Assembly: GCA_027295975.1 (NCBI GenBank)
Contig: JAPUJX010000165.1
Span: forward strand, 1-5,678
DNA: 5,678 bases
Source of the DNA: Gammaproteobacteria bacterium
Lineage (GTDB): Bacteria; Pseudomonadota; Gammaproteobacteria; Pseudomonadales; Azotimanducaceae
Direction: 5' to 3'
In this document: one piece after another, positions 4,958-5,678 of the stretch
Layout of the letters: each line of letters starts with the position of its first letter
How positions within the stretch are numbered: position 1 is the stretch's first letter
The notes under the pieces: generated by a model
The model's input: only the letters and a program-made list of their open reading frames with translations
Databases searched by the model: none
What the model was told of the DNA's origin: nothing
Made by a program: the position numbers and the translations under genes

Positions 4958-5678
4958 CTATACCTCAGGAGTACCGTCCCCTATTACGCTGGCGTCGAAA
5001 CCCTTCTGGGTAAGGAGAAATGCGGCAAGGAATCGTTCTTCCAGGGGACCTTCGGCCAGGTAGTAGCGAGCCATCGGATCGAGGCCGGCGCTTGATTCCC
5101 TAAGTTTCTGGATTGGCAAACCGATCATGCCCTCGCCGGGTTTTGCACATACGCTGACCCGAATTCCTTTTTCGGCGCCGTTCGCTTCCTTGACAACTTG
5201 TACCACGGAGCCAAGGAGCAACTCCGTGAACTTCGTCTTCGGTAAAACCATGACGACTCCATCGCTCAACATGGTAACGGTGGCATTACGCCGGGCACCC
5301 GATATGAGCGCGTCTTCTCCGAAGAAATCACCCGGTGTGAGGAAGCTCAAAGTACGTCCATGGGCATGGACCGAAGCGCGGCCCGAGCGTAATACCAGAA
5401 ACTCCTCACCAGCGTCACCGAACCGCAGTACATCCTGGCCGCGATGTACTTCCATCCGGGTCATGTTACGCAACAACTGCTGCCAACGCTCCGGGGGTAC
5501 ACGCTGCATGACCAGGGAACTCAAAAACCGGGTTTCCCAACCCTCCGCAACTACATCCATGCCGTAAGCGCCGTCGTGATGCCCTTCGAGTAAAAAAGCG
5601 ATGGGACGAGTATCGACCCGCAGCAGTTGCACAGGGGCAAGGGTAACGATCTCTTCCGCGCCCGGGTAAAGCGGCCGT
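4958..5678 (-). CDS. Cyclic nucleotide-binding domain protein with degenerate rhodanese-like tail (5' end outside window)
   Basis: The frame is open through the right edge of the window (239 visible codons). The GTG at 5632 is probably not the start: the 15 codons before it, including YPGAEEIVTLAP, continue naturally into VQLLRVDTRPIAFLLEG, which looks like the end of a first cNMP-type domain. Counting from that GTG codon, residues 51-138 form a complete cyclic-nucleotide-binding domain: VHRGQDVLRFGDAGEEFLVLRSG and the phosphate-binding cassette FGEDALISGARRNATV (104-119), with E106 and R115 kept. Residues about 157-221 (IGLPIQKLR, LDPMARYYLAEG, AAFLLTQKGFDASVIGDG) resemble the C-terminal part of a rhodanese domain, but the loop that normally carries the catalytic Cys (YCxxGxRS) reads YLAEGPLEERF, so sulfur transfer is unlikely. 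No DNA-binding helix is seen in the visible part. The gene is convergent with the broken ATPase gene, 15 bp apart. A sensor role is inferred. Confidence 0.85.
   Translation of the reverse strand, partial: RPLYPGAEEIVTLAPVQLLRVDTRPIAFLLEGHHDGAYGMDVVAEGWETRFLSSLVMQRVPPERWQQLLRNMTRMEVHRGQDVLRFGDAGEEFLVLRSGRASVHAHGRTLSFLTPGDFFGEDALISGARRNATVTMLSDGVVMVLPKTKFTELLLGSVVQVVKEANGAEKGIRVSVCAKPGEGMIGLPIQKLRESSAGLDPMARYYLAEGPLEERFLAAFLLTQKGFDASVIGDGTPEV

Noticed and set aside
5127..5567. 146-codon plus-strand frame
   Set aside because: It is antisense to the cNMP-binding protein gene, whose nucleotide-binding cassette is clear; its own translation is Ser/Arg/Thr-rich without motifs.

Overview
The window looks like chromosomal DNA from a gammaproteobacterium. 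This rests on a Coq7-type ubiquinone-biosynthesis hydroxylase directly downstream of a HinT-type HIT protein, on a cyclic-nucleotide-binding protein with a rhodanese-like tail, and on an acyl-CoA carboxyltransferase. From memory this combination fits purple-sulfur or sulfur-oxidising (Chromatiales-like) lineages, but genus and species cannot be read from it. There are no rRNA or tRNA genes, no CRISPR array and no intact insertion sequence.

Layout: (1) 1-361, minus strand: 5' part of a gene for a small protein with a possible nuclease-like core, cut by the window edge. (2) 439-711, plus: a 90-aa DUF4926-like protein, divergent from it across 77 bp holding small repeats. (3) 824-1120 and 1136-2686, plus: a 98-aa beta-rich protein and, 15 bp later, a 516-aa biotin-dependent acyl-CoA carboxylase beta subunit, probably one operon. 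(4) 2687-3278: about 590 bp without a convincing gene, holding two ~105-bp direct repeats and, between them, a ~144-bp element with 30-bp inverted ends. (5) 4249 down to 3279, minus: hinT and coq7, overlapping by one base. (6) 4329-4942, plus: an AAA ATPase gene that has lost its whole ATPase core. Its N-terminal domain and C-terminal tail are both readable but in different frames. (7) 5678 down to 4958, minus: 3' part of a cyclic-nucleotide-binding protein ending in a degenerate rhodanese domain, convergent with the broken ATPase gene (15 bp between stops).

How the genes relate: hinT-coq7 is a compact translationally coupled unit that includes a ubiquinone-pathway step. The carboxyltransferase has no biotin carboxylase or biotin carrier partner here, so these must be encoded elsewhere or the enzyme works differently. 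The repeats in 2687-3278 separate the two convergent units (carboxyltransferase from the left, coq7 from the right) and look like a decayed insertion or rearrangement zone.

No complete new system is evident. The points most worth a second look are the internally deleted ATPase gene, the inverted-repeat element whose two arms carry the same outward-facing start codon, the paired direct repeats whose isolated differences keep codon phase, and the cNMP protein with a rhodanese tail lacking the catalytic cysteine.
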